Assembly (NCBI GenBank): GCA_903823865.1
Contig: CAIJUJ010000031.1
Location: 1 to 33,035 of the forward strand
Source: an uncultured bacterium
GTDB taxonomy: Bacteria; Patescibacteriota; Minisyncoccia; Phycocordibacterales; GWA1-40-21
Reading direction: 5' to 3'
Length of the DNA: 33,035 nt
In this document: one piece after another, positions 17,288 through 26,693 of the stretch
Numbering within the stretch: the first letter of the stretch is position 1
How the letters are laid out: each line of letters begins with the position of its first letter
The notes under the pieces: model-generated
The model's database searches: none
Told to the model about the DNA's origin: nothing
The model's input: the letters and a program-made list of their open reading frames with translations, nothing else
Position numbers and translations under genes: made by a program

Positions 17288-20197
17288 ATGAAATTAAAAT
17301 TTGATTCAAACCAAGAGTTTCAAAAAGACGCTGTTAGTGCAATCGTTGATATTTTTGATGGTCTTCCACTAAGTGAAGGGGAAATAAAGATCAATATAAA
17401 AAATAAAGGAGATGGTTTGTTTGAAAATATACAACAAAATGAATTGGGAATAGGGAATAACCTCTCTCTTTCTGATAAAGACATATTAAAGAATATTCAT
17501 GAAATTCAAGATAGGAATGACATTCCTAGAGTGAATGTTTTACAAGGAATGGATTTTAGTGTCGAAATGGAAACAGGTACAGGAAAAACTTATGTATATT
17601 TGAGAACTATTTTTGAGTTAAATAAAAAATATGGCTTCAACAAATTTGTGATTGTTGTACCAAGTGTGGCTGTAAGAGAAGGTACCTTAAAGAATTTACA
17701 GATCACAGAAGATCACTTCAAGAATTTATATAATAATGTCCCGTTGAATTATGCCGTCTACGATTCTCAGAAGATGAATACTGTGAAGAATTTTGCTACA
17801 AGTAATCAACTTCAAATTCTTGTTATAAACATCGATGCTTTTAGAAAGGATTTTACTGACTCTGATGGAGAAGATAAAGGGGTTTTATTTCATAGAGCTA
17901 ATGAAAAATTAAACGGATATAGTCCACGAGAATATGTACAGGCAGTACATCCAATAGTTATTATCGATGAACCTCAGAGTGTAGATAATACTCCTAGAGC
18001 AAAAATGGCCATCTCCTCACTCAATCCTTTATGTAAGCTTAGATATTCTGCTACACATATTAATCCTTATAATTTAGTATATAAATTAGATCCAATAAAA
18101 GCATCAAAATTAAAGCTTGTTAAAAAAATATCTGTAGCTTCAGCTCGTGAAATAGATGGAGTAAATGATGCTTATATAAAAATGATTAGTTGTGATAATA
18201 AAAATGGAATTAAAGCAAAACTTGAAATACAAGTTCAAACAACAAATGGTCCTAAAAATAAAACAATTACAGTTAAAGGAGGACACGATCTTTATGAAGT
18301 ATCTAAAAATAGAGAATGTTATAAAAATGGTTTTCAGGTTGGTGAAATAAATTGTGAACCAGACAATCAGTTTATTAAATTCTCGCCAAGCGGTATTAGG
18401 TTATCTGTGGGTGAAGCAACTGGTGGATATGGAGATGAAATAAAGAAAATCCAGATAAAGAATACTATTAAAGAGCATTTAAATAAGCTTAAACAAGTTA
18501 AAGATAGAGGAATTAAGGTTCTTTCTCTGTTTTTTATTGATCGCGTTTCTAATTATAGAGTTTATGGAGAAGATAAAAAAACAAGCAAAGGAAAGTACGC
18601 TATTTGGTTTGAAGAATTTTTTAATGAAATTGTAGAACAAAAAGAATACAAAGGTCTTATTAACTATTCTTTTAATGAAGTGTGCGATGGTTATTTTTCT
18701 GAAGATAATAATGGTAATTGGAAAGATTCTAATGGGGCAACAAAGGCGGACGAGGGAACCTACGACAAGATTATGAAGAACAAGGAGAAGCTCCTATCCT
18801 TAGAAGAACCTTTACAATTTATTTTTAGTCATTCTGCTCTAAGAGAAGGATGGGATAATCCTAATGTGTTTCAAATCTGTACGCTTAATGAAACAAACGC
18901 TGTAATGAAAAAGAGGCAGGAGATTGGAAGAGGTTTGAGACTACCTGTAAATCAAGATGGTGAAAGAGTTTTTGACGATTCAATAAATAAACTAGTTGTT
19001 TTTGCCAATGAAACTTATAAAGAATTTGCTGAAAAACTGCAAAATGAATACGAGGATGATTGCGGAATTCGTTTTGGTCAGATACCAAAAAATGCCTTTG
19101 TTGAAATAAATTATTTTGTAAAAAACATTGAGGTAGAAACTACAAAAGAACAGTCAGAGAGAATCTGGTTAAACTTAAAAGACAGAGGTTATATAAATAG
19201 TGAAGGATATTTAACTGATAAATTTAATCCAAATGTTCTCTTTAAGTTTGAAACACTAGAGGAATTTAAAGCTATAGAAGGGGAGATATTTGATATTGTG
19301 TCTGATTATATGTTGGATAGACATATCACTAAGTATCAAGAACCAAGGAAAATACAGATTAACAAAAGAATTTATCTTGATGCAGATTTTAAAATATTAT
19401 GGGACAAAATAAACAAAAAAACTACTTACTCCGTTGACTATTCTAGCGAAGAACTTATTAAGTCTGCATCAGAAAAAATAAAAGTGATGCTAAAGGTTGA
19501 TCACCTCAAAATTCAATTTATTAAAGCAGAATTTGATATTGATAATAAGGGGGTTGAAACAAGAGAAATAAAAAATCAGATTGTGGAAATTGATAATAAT
19601 TTTCTACTTCCTGATATTTTGTCATATTTACAGAGAGAAACTAATTTAACAAGAAAAACGATTTTTAGTATTTTAGATAATTCAGGACGTTTAAAAGATT
19701 TTAAAATAAACCCACAGAAATTCATTGACCAAGTTTCAGAAATAATAAAAAATGAATTGAACGATCTTGTTATAAAAGGCATTAAATATGAAAAAATTGG
19801 TGATAAGGAATATGAAATGAAATTATTTGAGGAGCACGAGCTTACTAGTTATTTGGACAAATTACTATCTTCGCAAAAATCAGTTTATAATATGATTGAA
19901 TATGATTCAGAAATAGAGAAGAGATTTGCTATGGATCTGGAAAGAAAGGAAAGCGTAAAATTATTCGTCAAATTACCTTCTTGGTTTACCATTGAAACTC
20001 CTATAGGAAAATATAATCCAGACTGGGCTATTGTTAAACATGATGATAATACCCTTTATTTTGTGAGAGAGACAAAAGGAACTTTAGACTTTACCAAATT
20101 AAGAAACAGTGAAGCTTATAAAATTAGATGCGGTGAAAAGCACTTTGAGGAATTAGGTGTTGATTTTAAGGTGGTTATGGATGCAGGAGAGATATAA
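17288..20197 (+). CDS. res: Type III restriction enzyme helicase/endonuclease (Res)
   Basis: METGTGKT Walker A, IIDEPQS, SATH, REGWDNPNVF, QEIGRGLRLP; C-terminal NPDWAIV...FVRETKG endonuclease motif. Confidence 0.95.
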   Translation: MKLKFDSNQEFQKDAVSAIVDIFDGLPLSEGEIKINIKNKGDGLFENIQQNELGIGNNLSLSDKDILKNIHEIQDRNDIPRVNVLQGMDFSVEMETGTGKTYVYLRTIFELNKKYGFNKFVIVVPSVAVREGTLKNLQITEDHFKNLYNNVPLNYAVYDSQKMNTVKNFATSNQLQILVINIDAFRKDFTDSDGEDKGVLFHRANEKLNGYSPREYVQAVHPIVIIDEPQSVDNTPRAKMAISSLNPLCKLRYSATHINPYNLVYKLDPIKASKLKLVKKISVASAREIDGVNDAYIKMISCDNKNGIKAKLEIQVQTTNGPKNKTITVKGGHDLYEVSKNRECYKNGFQVGEINCEPDNQFIKFSPSGIRLSVGEATGGYGDEIKKIQIKNTIKEHLNKLKQVKDRGIKVLSLFFIDRVSNYRVYGEDKKTSKGKYAIWFEEFFNEIVEQKEYKGLINYSFNEVCDGYFSEDNNGNWKDSNGATKADEGTYDKIMKNKEKLLSLEEPLQFIFSHSALREGWDNPNVFQICTLNETNAVMKKRQEIGRGLRLPVNQDGERVFDDSINKLVVFANETYKEFAEKLQNEYEDDCGIRFGQIPKNAFVEINYFVKNIEVETTKEQSERIWLNLKDRGYINSEGYLTDKFNPNVLFKFETLEEFKAIEGEIFDIVSDYMLDRHITKYQEPRKIQINKRIYLDADFKILWDKINKKTTYSVDYSSEELIKSASEKIKVMLKVDHLKIQFIKAEFDIDNKGVETREIKNQIVEIDNNFLLPDILSYLQRETNLTRKTIFSILDNSGRLKDFKINPQKFIDQVSEIIKNELNDLVIKGIKYEKIGDKEYEMKLFEEHELTSYLDKLLSSQKSVYNMIEYDSEIEKRFAMDLERKESVKLFVKLPSWFTIETPIGKYNPDWAIVKHDDNTLYFVRETKGTLDFTKLRNSEAYKIRCGEKHFEELGVDFKVVMDAGEI

Positions 20198-20217
20198 ATC
20201 ATACAGAATACAAATAT

Positions 20218-20421
20218 ATGAACATAAAAGAGAAAAAATCTAATAAGAAAACATCATCAGATATTCCAAAACAAATATTTGAGAAGTTTTTAGAAGAACT
20301 TAAATCCACTGAGATACCTGTAGAAATAACTGGTCGTCTTGGTGATATTCTTATAAAAAAAGAAAATTTAAGCGAGACTGATATTAAGAATGCCTTATTT
20401 TCTGACATACCAAAAATATGA
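20218..20421 (+). CDS. small protein, 67 aa, translationally coupled to the downstream ATPase
   Basis: ATGA overlap with 20418..22877. Confidence 0.7.
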   Translation: MNIKEKKSNKKTSSDIPKQIFEKFLEELKSTEIPVEITGRLGDILIKKENLSETDIKNALFSDIPKI

Positions 20422-22877
20422 TTAAAGTTAAAAAAATTGAAATAGTTGAATTTCGTGGAATTCGTAAACTCAAAATTGATTTTAATCAAAATAATTTTGC
20501 TATTTGTGGAAGAAATGGTACTGGTAAGAGCGGTGTAGTTGATGCCCTAGAGTTTGCACTTACTGGCAATATATCCCGTCTTTCTGGTTCTGGTTCAGGA
20601 GAAGTATCAGTTAAAGAACATGCACCACATGTTGATAGTCGAAATAATCCAGAAAAAGCATATGTGATCCTTACAGTGTTTATTCCTAGTCTTAATGTAG
20701 ATGTTATTATTAAACGTAATGTAAAAGATTTCAATTCACCAACTATTACACCGAGTAGTACCGAGATTTTACAAATACTAAAAGAAGTAGCTGAACATCC
20801 AGAGTTTACATTGTCACGGCGTGAAATTATTAATTATGTTATATCTGCTCCAGGTAAACGTGCACAAGAAGTACAAGCTCTTTTACGCTTGGACAAAGTA
20901 GAAAATTTACGTACTATTCTTCTTAAAATTTCAAACTCATTAAAGAAAGAGGCACTCGCTCAAATTAAAGAAAAGGAGGTTTCTCAACAGTCACTTTTAC
21001 GTGCACTTCAAATAACAGATTTAAATAAGGGAACTTTACTAAAAATTGTCAATTCACAGCGTCAAATTTTAGGGCTTCCAGATATAACAACATTAACAAG
21101 TACTACATCATTAAAAGATGGATTGGTTGTCACACCAGTCGCACAACTTGAAACACATATTCCAAAAATTCAAGCACTTGCAGAAATAAAAAAAATAAAT
21201 GAATTATTTACTACTATTACTTCTACTGAAACACTGAGTTTAATTTTAAATATTAAAACAAAATTAACAAAACTTGCAACTGATCCAGTTGCCAATGATG
21301 GGGTAAAACGTGAAAATTTTCTTAAATCGGCGGTTGAATTAATAAGTGGCGAAATATGCCCAGTATGTGATGCTCCATGTGATCCAATTGCTCTTAAGAA
21401 ACTTATTGCATTAAAATTAAAACATTTTGATACAATAACTGTAAAGAGAACAGCGTTAGAAAAAGAAACAGAACCTCTAATCGATTTTTTAAATCAGTTG
21501 GCTTATTCTATAAAAAATATTTGTGAGTGTGCAAGTAAATTAAAACCAGCGATTGATACGAGTGCAATAAAGGTATACTTGACGAAAATTAAATCAGATT
21601 CTAAAACATTAGAAACTTTTATCCCTCTTATAGACACTATACATGTAATGGAAAATTACACCTCTATACCTTCTGATGTGACTGAAATCGTAACTAAAAT
21701 AGAAGATGTAATTAAGGCTATTCCCGATGCTTCAAAACAAGATACAGCACGTGATTATTTAATTATAGGGCAAGAACGACTAGAGGCGTACAGGGGAATT
21801 TCTTTTCGATATAAACAAACAGATGAGAAAGCAAAAAATGCTATTAAAATTTTTGATATATATGCAAAAGTTAGTACAGAGTTTTTGGATACGATTTATA
21901 AAGAAGTTCAGAAAGATTTTATTGATTTATATAGAATTATTAATAAAGAGGATGAAGGAGATTTTAAGGCAGAACTTACACCTTCAATTGGTAAACTAAG
22001 TTTTGATGTAGATTTTTATGGAAAAGGTTTTTTCCCGCCAGGGGCATATCACAGCGAAGGACATCAAGACGGAATGGGATTATGTTTATATTTGGCTCTT
22101 ATGAAACATTTATTGAGAGATTCCTTTACATTTGCTGTACTTGATGATGTACTCATGTCTGTTGATTCAGGACACAGACGTGAGGTTTGTAAATTACTCA
22201 AGGATCAATTTCCTGATACACAATTTATATTAACTACTCATGATAGAATTTGGCTTAAATATATGGGAACATCAGGACTTATATCACCAAAATCATCTAT
22301 ATTCTTTAAAAATTGGAATGTAGATCATGGACCAAGTGAATGGAATAATCGAGATATATGGACAGAAATAGAAGAGGAGCTCAAAAACGACAGAGTTGGT
22401 ATTGCGGCTAGTTTACTACGTAATTATTTAGAATTTATCTCCTCAGAGATATGTCAGAATTTGCGTGCCAAAGTAGAATTTCATGGCGATGGTCATTTTG
22501 ATTTAGGCGACTTGTTACCACAGGCCGTTTCTCAATTTAAAAAAATAATATCTGATGGAGAAGCTACTGCGACATCTTGGGGGAAAAAGGATGATGTTGT
22601 ATTAATTAAAGAACGTAAAGATAATTTCAATACTCTTGTTGCTCAATCTGAAGTAGATAAATGGCAAACAAATCCAGCTATCCATTATAACGAATGGGCA
22701 AATTTCCAAGTAAACGATTTTACTCCTGTCGTCGAAGCATACCGAAAATTAATTGAAGCATTCTTTTGTACTGACCCAGAGTGCAGGTCTCTTTTATATG
22801 TAACACCATTAAAGGGACAAAAAGAAATGCTCAGATGCTCTTGCAGTGCTATAAGTATTAATTTAATGAAAAAATAA
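20418..22877 (+). CDS. SMC/Rad50/RecF-like ATPase with zinc-hook CPVC and C-terminal extension
   Basis: ICGRNGTGKSGVVDALEFALTG (Walker A), EICPVCDAPC hook, SEGHQDGMGLCLYLAL signature, FAVLDDVLMSVD (Walker B), LTTHD. Confidence 0.88.
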   Translation: MIKVKKIEIVEFRGIRKLKIDFNQNNFAICGRNGTGKSGVVDALEFALTGNISRLSGSGSGEVSVKEHAPHVDSRNNPEKAYVILTVFIPSLNVDVIIKRNVKDFNSPTITPSSTEILQILKEVAEHPEFTLSRREIINYVISAPGKRAQEVQALLRLDKVENLRTILLKISNSLKKEALAQIKEKEVSQQSLLRALQITDLNKGTLLKIVNSQRQILGLPDITTLTSTTSLKDGLVVTPVAQLETHIPKIQALAEIKKINELFTTITSTETLSLILNIKTKLTKLATDPVANDGVKRENFLKSAVELISGEICPVCDAPCDPIALKKLIALKLKHFDTITVKRTALEKETEPLIDFLNQLAYSIKNICECASKLKPAIDTSAIKVYLTKIKSDSKTLETFIPLIDTIHVMENYTSIPSDVTEIVTKIEDVIKAIPDASKQDTARDYLIIGQERLEAYRGISFRYKQTDEKAKNAIKIFDIYAKVSTEFLDTIYKEVQKDFIDLYRIINKEDEGDFKAELTPSIGKLSFDVDFYGKGFFPPGAYHSEGHQDGMGLCLYLALMKHLLRDSFTFAVLDDVLMSVDSGHRREVCKLLKDQFPDTQFILTTHDRIWLKYMGTSGLISPKSSIFFKNWNVDHGPSEWNNRDIWTEIEEELKNDRVGIAASLLRNYLEFISSEICQNLRAKVEFHGDGHFDLGDLLPQAVSQFKKIISDGEATATSWGKKDDVVLIKERKDNFNTLVAQSEVDKWQTNPAIHYNEWANFQVNDFTPVVEAYRKLIEAFFCTDPECRSLLYVTPLKGQKEMLRCSCSAISINLMKK

Positions 22878-22878
22878 T

Positions 22879-23061
22879 ATGGACGAAGAAGTATTTCAAA
22901 AAGCAAAGGAAGATGATTTGACACTCGAGGAAGCAGAAGAGCTTCAAGAACTTGTTGATGAGACTGGTTTAGAGCCAGATGAGGCTATTGAAGTGAAAGA
23001 ATTAGCTGATGATCTCGGTATCGAAATAGATGAAGCTGTGGAATTAAAGGATCTTCTATAA
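22879..23061 (+). CDS. hyper-acidic 60 aa protein with three internal repeats
   Basis: Starts 1 nt after the ATPase stop; 25 Asp/Glu against 4 Lys. Confidence 0.75.
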   Translation: MDEEVFQKAKEDDLTLEEAEELQELVDETGLEPDEAIEVKELADDLGIEIDEAVELKDLL

Positions 23062-23271
23062 CTTTTTCCTTTCTATTTTTTTATCACTTAAATCTTTATA
23101 ATGTATTTCAGCGAGTTTATCAAAATATCCTACAAGATCAGATAATATTCTTGTAGCTTCTTCTAAACTCATATCTTTTCCGTAATCTTTTTTTACTGCT
23201 TCTTGAAATTCAATAGCTAATGTTTCACTGATCATTTTAAATGTTTTTAGGCCAGTTGATACATTACTCAT
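23056..23271 (-). CDS. hypothetical protein, 71 aa
   Basis: Short helical ORF converging on the operon end, 6 nt overlap. Confidence 0.55.
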   Translation of the reverse strand: MSNVSTGLKTFKMISETLAIEFQEAVKKDYGKDMSLEEATRILSDLVGYFDKLAEIHYKDLSDKKIERKKL

Positions 23272-23380
23272 ACTTAATAAATTATCTCAAGGGTTGATTT
23301 CTATATGGCTAGAAATATGGGCATCTTGAGCTCAAATGTTTATTTTATGTACGCTTAGAAGGTTTATTGGGAGGTTTCTA

Positions 23381-24280
23381 TTACCAACAAATATCAGGTT
23401 TTTCACCAATTTTTGTTTCAAGATAGTTTTGTACTTCTGGAAGACCGCCTATTGAATCAATCATACCAAGTTCTTTTGCCTTGGTCCCTAAAACTGTGGA
23501 TCCGTCAGCAAAACTCTTAACAGCTTTAACTGTAAGCCCACGGTTTTCTGATACTGCCTTAACAAAGTTTTCATACATAATATTTATATCTCTTAATAAC
23601 AAAGATTTTTCATCAGTTGTTAAAACTTTATCAGGAGATCCAGTATCTTTATATTTGCCAGAGCTCAATTGAACATAAGAATATCCGTTCTTTTGATTAT
23701 TGCCTACATTGCTTAGATAGGATTGTGTCACGCCAATACTTCCTACGTTGGAATTTTTCGAAGCAAAGATTCTATCTGCACTACTTATCGCCCAGTAAGC
23801 AGCTGAGGCACCTAAATCGCGAATATATGCCACTACAGGCTTATTGCTGTTCTTTATAGCATTAGAAATCTCTTCTCCAGCAACGGGTGATCCTCCCGGA
23901 GAATCTACTTCCACTACAATAGCTTTTATATTATCTTTTTCTTGGGCATTATTTATATAGTACAAAACACTATCTGCGGAAGTTTGATCATACATAACTT
24001 TATCATTATCGTTGTAGGAATCATTGCTTGTGTATGTGACAACTGAGCCATGAATATTTATACCTTGAACATTACAATTTGTATCGGCTGTGTCTGAGTT
24101 AGAATCACTCAAAGAGGAATCTTGCGATTTATTATTAGTATAAGTGACAACAACAATTCCACCAATAATAATACTTATAGAAATAATAAGAATCCATTTT
24201 AAAGATGGAGAAATTTTTTTGAAAAATATTTTACAGTTCTCAAGCTGTAGTTTTTCTTTTATATTCATTTGTTTATCCAT
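23381..24280 (-). CDS. sppA: signal peptide peptidase SppA, S49 family
   Basis: VVEVDSPGGSPVAGEEI, GASAAYW (Ser), SSGKYKD (Lys) motifs; TM anchor. Confidence 0.93.
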   Translation of the reverse strand: MDKQMNIKEKLQLENCKIFFKKISPSLKWILIISISIIIGGIVVVTYTNNKSQDSSLSDSNSDTADTNCNVQGINIHGSVVTYTSNDSYNDNDKVMYDQTSADSVLYYINNAQEKDNIKAIVVEVDSPGGSPVAGEEISNAIKNSNKPVVAYIRDLGASAAYWAISSADRIFASKNSNVGSIGVTQSYLSNVGNNQKNGYSYVQLSSGKYKDTGSPDKVLTTDEKSLLLRDINIMYENFVKAVSENRGLTVKAVKSFADGSTVLGTKAKELGMIDSIGGLPEVQNYLETKIGEKPDICW

Positions 24281-24314
24281 GCGATTATTTTAACATAGAT
24301 TTGTTAATTATTTT

Positions 24315-25325
24315 CTAGTTTCTCTCGGATAAGTTTTTTATAAGATCTGTTTTCATTTCTTTTGATATGATAATATCAACTCTTTTTTCATAATCATAAA
24401 TAAAATATATTTTAGATTCCGTTTTTTCTTCCTCTTTACTGTAATAAACTAGTGCATTAATTTTATCATATGGAATAAATCGGCTTTCATTAATACATTT
24501 GGCAACAAGAGAAGGAGAATATTTATTGACAGTGTCGATTATCTTTTGCTGCTCCTTGTTTACAGTTTGATTATGTAATTTATCTGCAATAATTTTCATT
24601 CCCACGGCACCAAGTACACCAAGAGTCTGGTACCCAGCTAAAGATCCTACGTTTGCATCTGATTCATTTATTGCCGAAACAAAAGCAATTCCTTTTGTTG
24701 TTATAAATAGTACGCCTTTATTTTTTGAATTCGATCGATAGATATCAATAGGATATAATTTCATTATATTACCAGATATCTTTTTCTCCTTGCTAATTAG
24801 TTCTTGAAAATCTTTATCGTTATCATCTATAGACTTTTCAAAAATAGATGATAGATTTTGACCGAATACACCAAATAAGGGTTTGCTTTTAATAGAGTTG
24901 ATTATGTAAGTAACAATATTCTTTCTAATTTTTTCTTGATGATATTTAATATATTCCTTATCTAAAACAACAACCCTTTGTGATATTAAATCAACATAAC
25001 GTTTATTCCTTATTGCTTCTTTTTCCCTATTTTCTTTGGAGAATCTAGAAAGCAACCCTTTATCAAGAAAATACACACCATCAGATATATATTCCTCAAT
25101 CTCTTCTTCAGTAAGAAGAAAAGCGTTCCAACTTGATGATTTAATTTTATCAATTACTTCATAATTTTTACTTTCTTTTTGTTCATTAATTTTTGAAGTA
25201 TTTTGATTAAGTTTCTCATCTAATACAGGCAATACACTTGTTTTTTTGCAAGGCTTTCCACAAGAAGAACAAAAATTTGTTTCTTCATTATTAATCTTTA
25301 AACCACAATTTTCACAATATTTCAT
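24315..25325 (-). CDS. zinc-ribbon domain protein
   Basis: MKYCENCGLKINNEETNFCSSCGKPC N-terminus. Confidence 0.8.
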   Translation of the reverse strand: MKYCENCGLKINNEETNFCSSCGKPCKKTSVLPVLDEKLNQNTSKINEQKESKNYEVIDKIKSSSWNAFLLTEEEIEEYISDGVYFLDKGLLSRFSKENREKEAIRNKRYVDLISQRVVVLDKEYIKYHQEKIRKNIVTYIINSIKSKPLFGVFGQNLSSIFEKSIDDNDKDFQELISKEKKISGNIMKLYPIDIYRSNSKNKGVLFITTKGIAFVSAINESDANVGSLAGYQTLGVLGAVGMKIIADKLHNQTVNKEQQKIIDTVNKYSPSLVAKCINESRFIPYDKINALVYYSKEEEKTESKIYFIYDYEKRVDIIISKEMKTDLIKNLSERN

Positions 25326-25337
25326 ATTTTTACTATA

Positions 25338-25562
25338 CTATCTATCAACATGTCCCATTGAGATTCTAACTACTAAATAAACAATACCTAATAGTAGGCC
25401 TATCCATGCTTGCCAATTTTGTTTACCATTTTTTATTCCATTATAAATTCCAATAACACTAAATATAATGGCTAATATTGGAACTATACTAAACTCAAAT
25501 AAAAACACTGAAGCAATACCTAACCATAAACCTGCTGATGACATTAGATTTTCTTTTTGCAT
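25338..25562 (-). CDS. small membrane protein (DUF4190-like)
   Basis: Two hydrophobic segments with SVIGIYNGIKNGKQNWQAWIGLLLGI. Confidence 0.65.
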   Translation of the reverse strand: MQKENLMSSAGLWLGIASVFLFEFSIVPILAIIFSVIGIYNGIKNGKQNWQAWIGLLLGIVYLVVRISMGHVDR

Positions 25563-25605
25563 ATCAATTTTTAATTATTTGTTTTTAATAAATTTCTAAA
25601 AGTAG

Positions 25606-25708
25606 GTAAACAGAAAACCTACCACTAGGTGGCCCCGTGAAGGACCCATACCCCTTTCGAGATATGACGTCGTAAACGAGCCTAATGATAGGTTCTCTGT
25701 TTACGACG
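25606..25708. promoter_or_regulatory. structured intergenic element with two mutually exclusive helices
   Basis: 25668-25677/25699-25708 perfect 10 bp stem; 25606-25621 complementary to 25689-25704 at 15/16. Confidence 0.5.
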
Positions 25709-25796
25709 ATTTTCAACCGTGCCATTTAGTAATTAGCTAGGTGGGTTAGGTTCTAATATTTAATTTTTCTAACATCTAAATGATAACAACTTAGCA

Positions 25797-25833
25797 CAAA
25801 AAAAGCCAACTAAAATAAATTAGCTGGCTTTTA
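25797..25833 (-). terminator. Rho-independent terminator of the minus-strand element genes
   Basis: AAAGCCA.CTAA ... TTAG.TGGCTTT with minus-strand T7 tract. Confidence 0.75.
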
Positions 25834-25844
25834 TGTTTATCTAC

Positions 25845-26066
25845 TTATCTCCACTTTGATGCAAGAAATTCGAGGATCATTTCTTCTGCTTCCTCATATG
25901 TCATATCGCTGATTTGTGCAAGATAATTTTCCCTCTGATCTTCATTTTGTATGTTTTGATAGATTAGATTTGTAAGATTTTTTACTTGTTTTTCAGTTAT
26001 CATTCCCTCATTGTTATAATACTCAGTGGGAGAATAATAATCATTTTTTATTGTTTTTGATATCAT
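25845..26066 (-). CDS. hypothetical protein, 73 aa, shares a module with 26093..26689
   Basis: ITEKQVKNLTNLIYQNIQNEDQRENYLAQISDMTYEEAEEMILEFL. Confidence 0.6.
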   Translation of the reverse strand: MISKTIKNDYYSPTEYYNNEGMITEKQVKNLTNLIYQNIQNEDQRENYLAQISDMTYEEAEEMILEFLASKWR

Positions 26067-26092
26067 AATTTTAAGTTATTAATTGCTAATGT

Positions 26093-26689
26093 TTATTTTA
26101 CGAATTCCTTAATCGCATCTGAGGCTTGATCACGTGAATATCCTTTGATTTGTTTTTCCATTTGTTCACGTTTGTTATTCTCTTTGATATTTGTTTTGAT
26201 AAGTGTCATTAAGTAGCTCAATTGTTTATCCGTAATAGCGTCAGAGTTTTCTACCTCTTTAACCTGGTATTCTTTATCTAGTTTTAGTTTTATTCCTGAG
26301 TTTTGCTGAGGTATTGTTTCAGAGTGCAGAGAATCGAGAATCTTTACACTCTTTACTACAGCGTCAATTATAGATGCATTTTTTGAATAGGTAACGTTTT
26401 TCTGAAAGTATTTTGTAGTTTTATCATCAATCACACTAACACTTCTTCCAACGCCTATTAGCTCACCACTTAATTTTAGAAAACAGATAAAAGCTACTAC
26501 GCCTCCATTGATATGCTTGAGGTCTTTAACAGTCTCTTTATCCTCACGAATTTCCACTACAAAGTTTAAGACCCCACTTTGTCTCATAATCTCTTGGTGA
26601 ATAGGATTCATTTCATCTTGCGTGTTGAGTGCATTTCTTTTTAGTGATTGGTAAAAATGGTCATTACGAGTTTTATATATTGTTGTCAT
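26093..26689 (-). CDS. hypothetical protein, 198 aa (possible ssDNA/recombination accessory)
   Basis: C-terminal ITDKQLSYLMTLIKTNIKENNKREQMEKQIKGYSRDQASDAIKEFV module. Confidence 0.65.
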   Translation of the reverse strand: MTTIYKTRNDHFYQSLKRNALNTQDEMNPIHQEIMRQSGVLNFVVEIREDKETVKDLKHINGGVVAFICFLKLSGELIGVGRSVSVIDDKTTKYFQKNVTYSKNASIIDAVVKSVKILDSLHSETIPQQNSGIKLKLDKEYQVKEVENSDAITDKQLSYLMTLIKTNIKENNKREQMEKQIKGYSRDQASDAIKEFVK

Positions 26690-26693
26690 GGTT

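Noticed and set aside
25600-25760. Possible tRNA or tmRNA
   Set aside because: Hairpins are present, but no cloverleaf, T-arm or CCA end could be traced.
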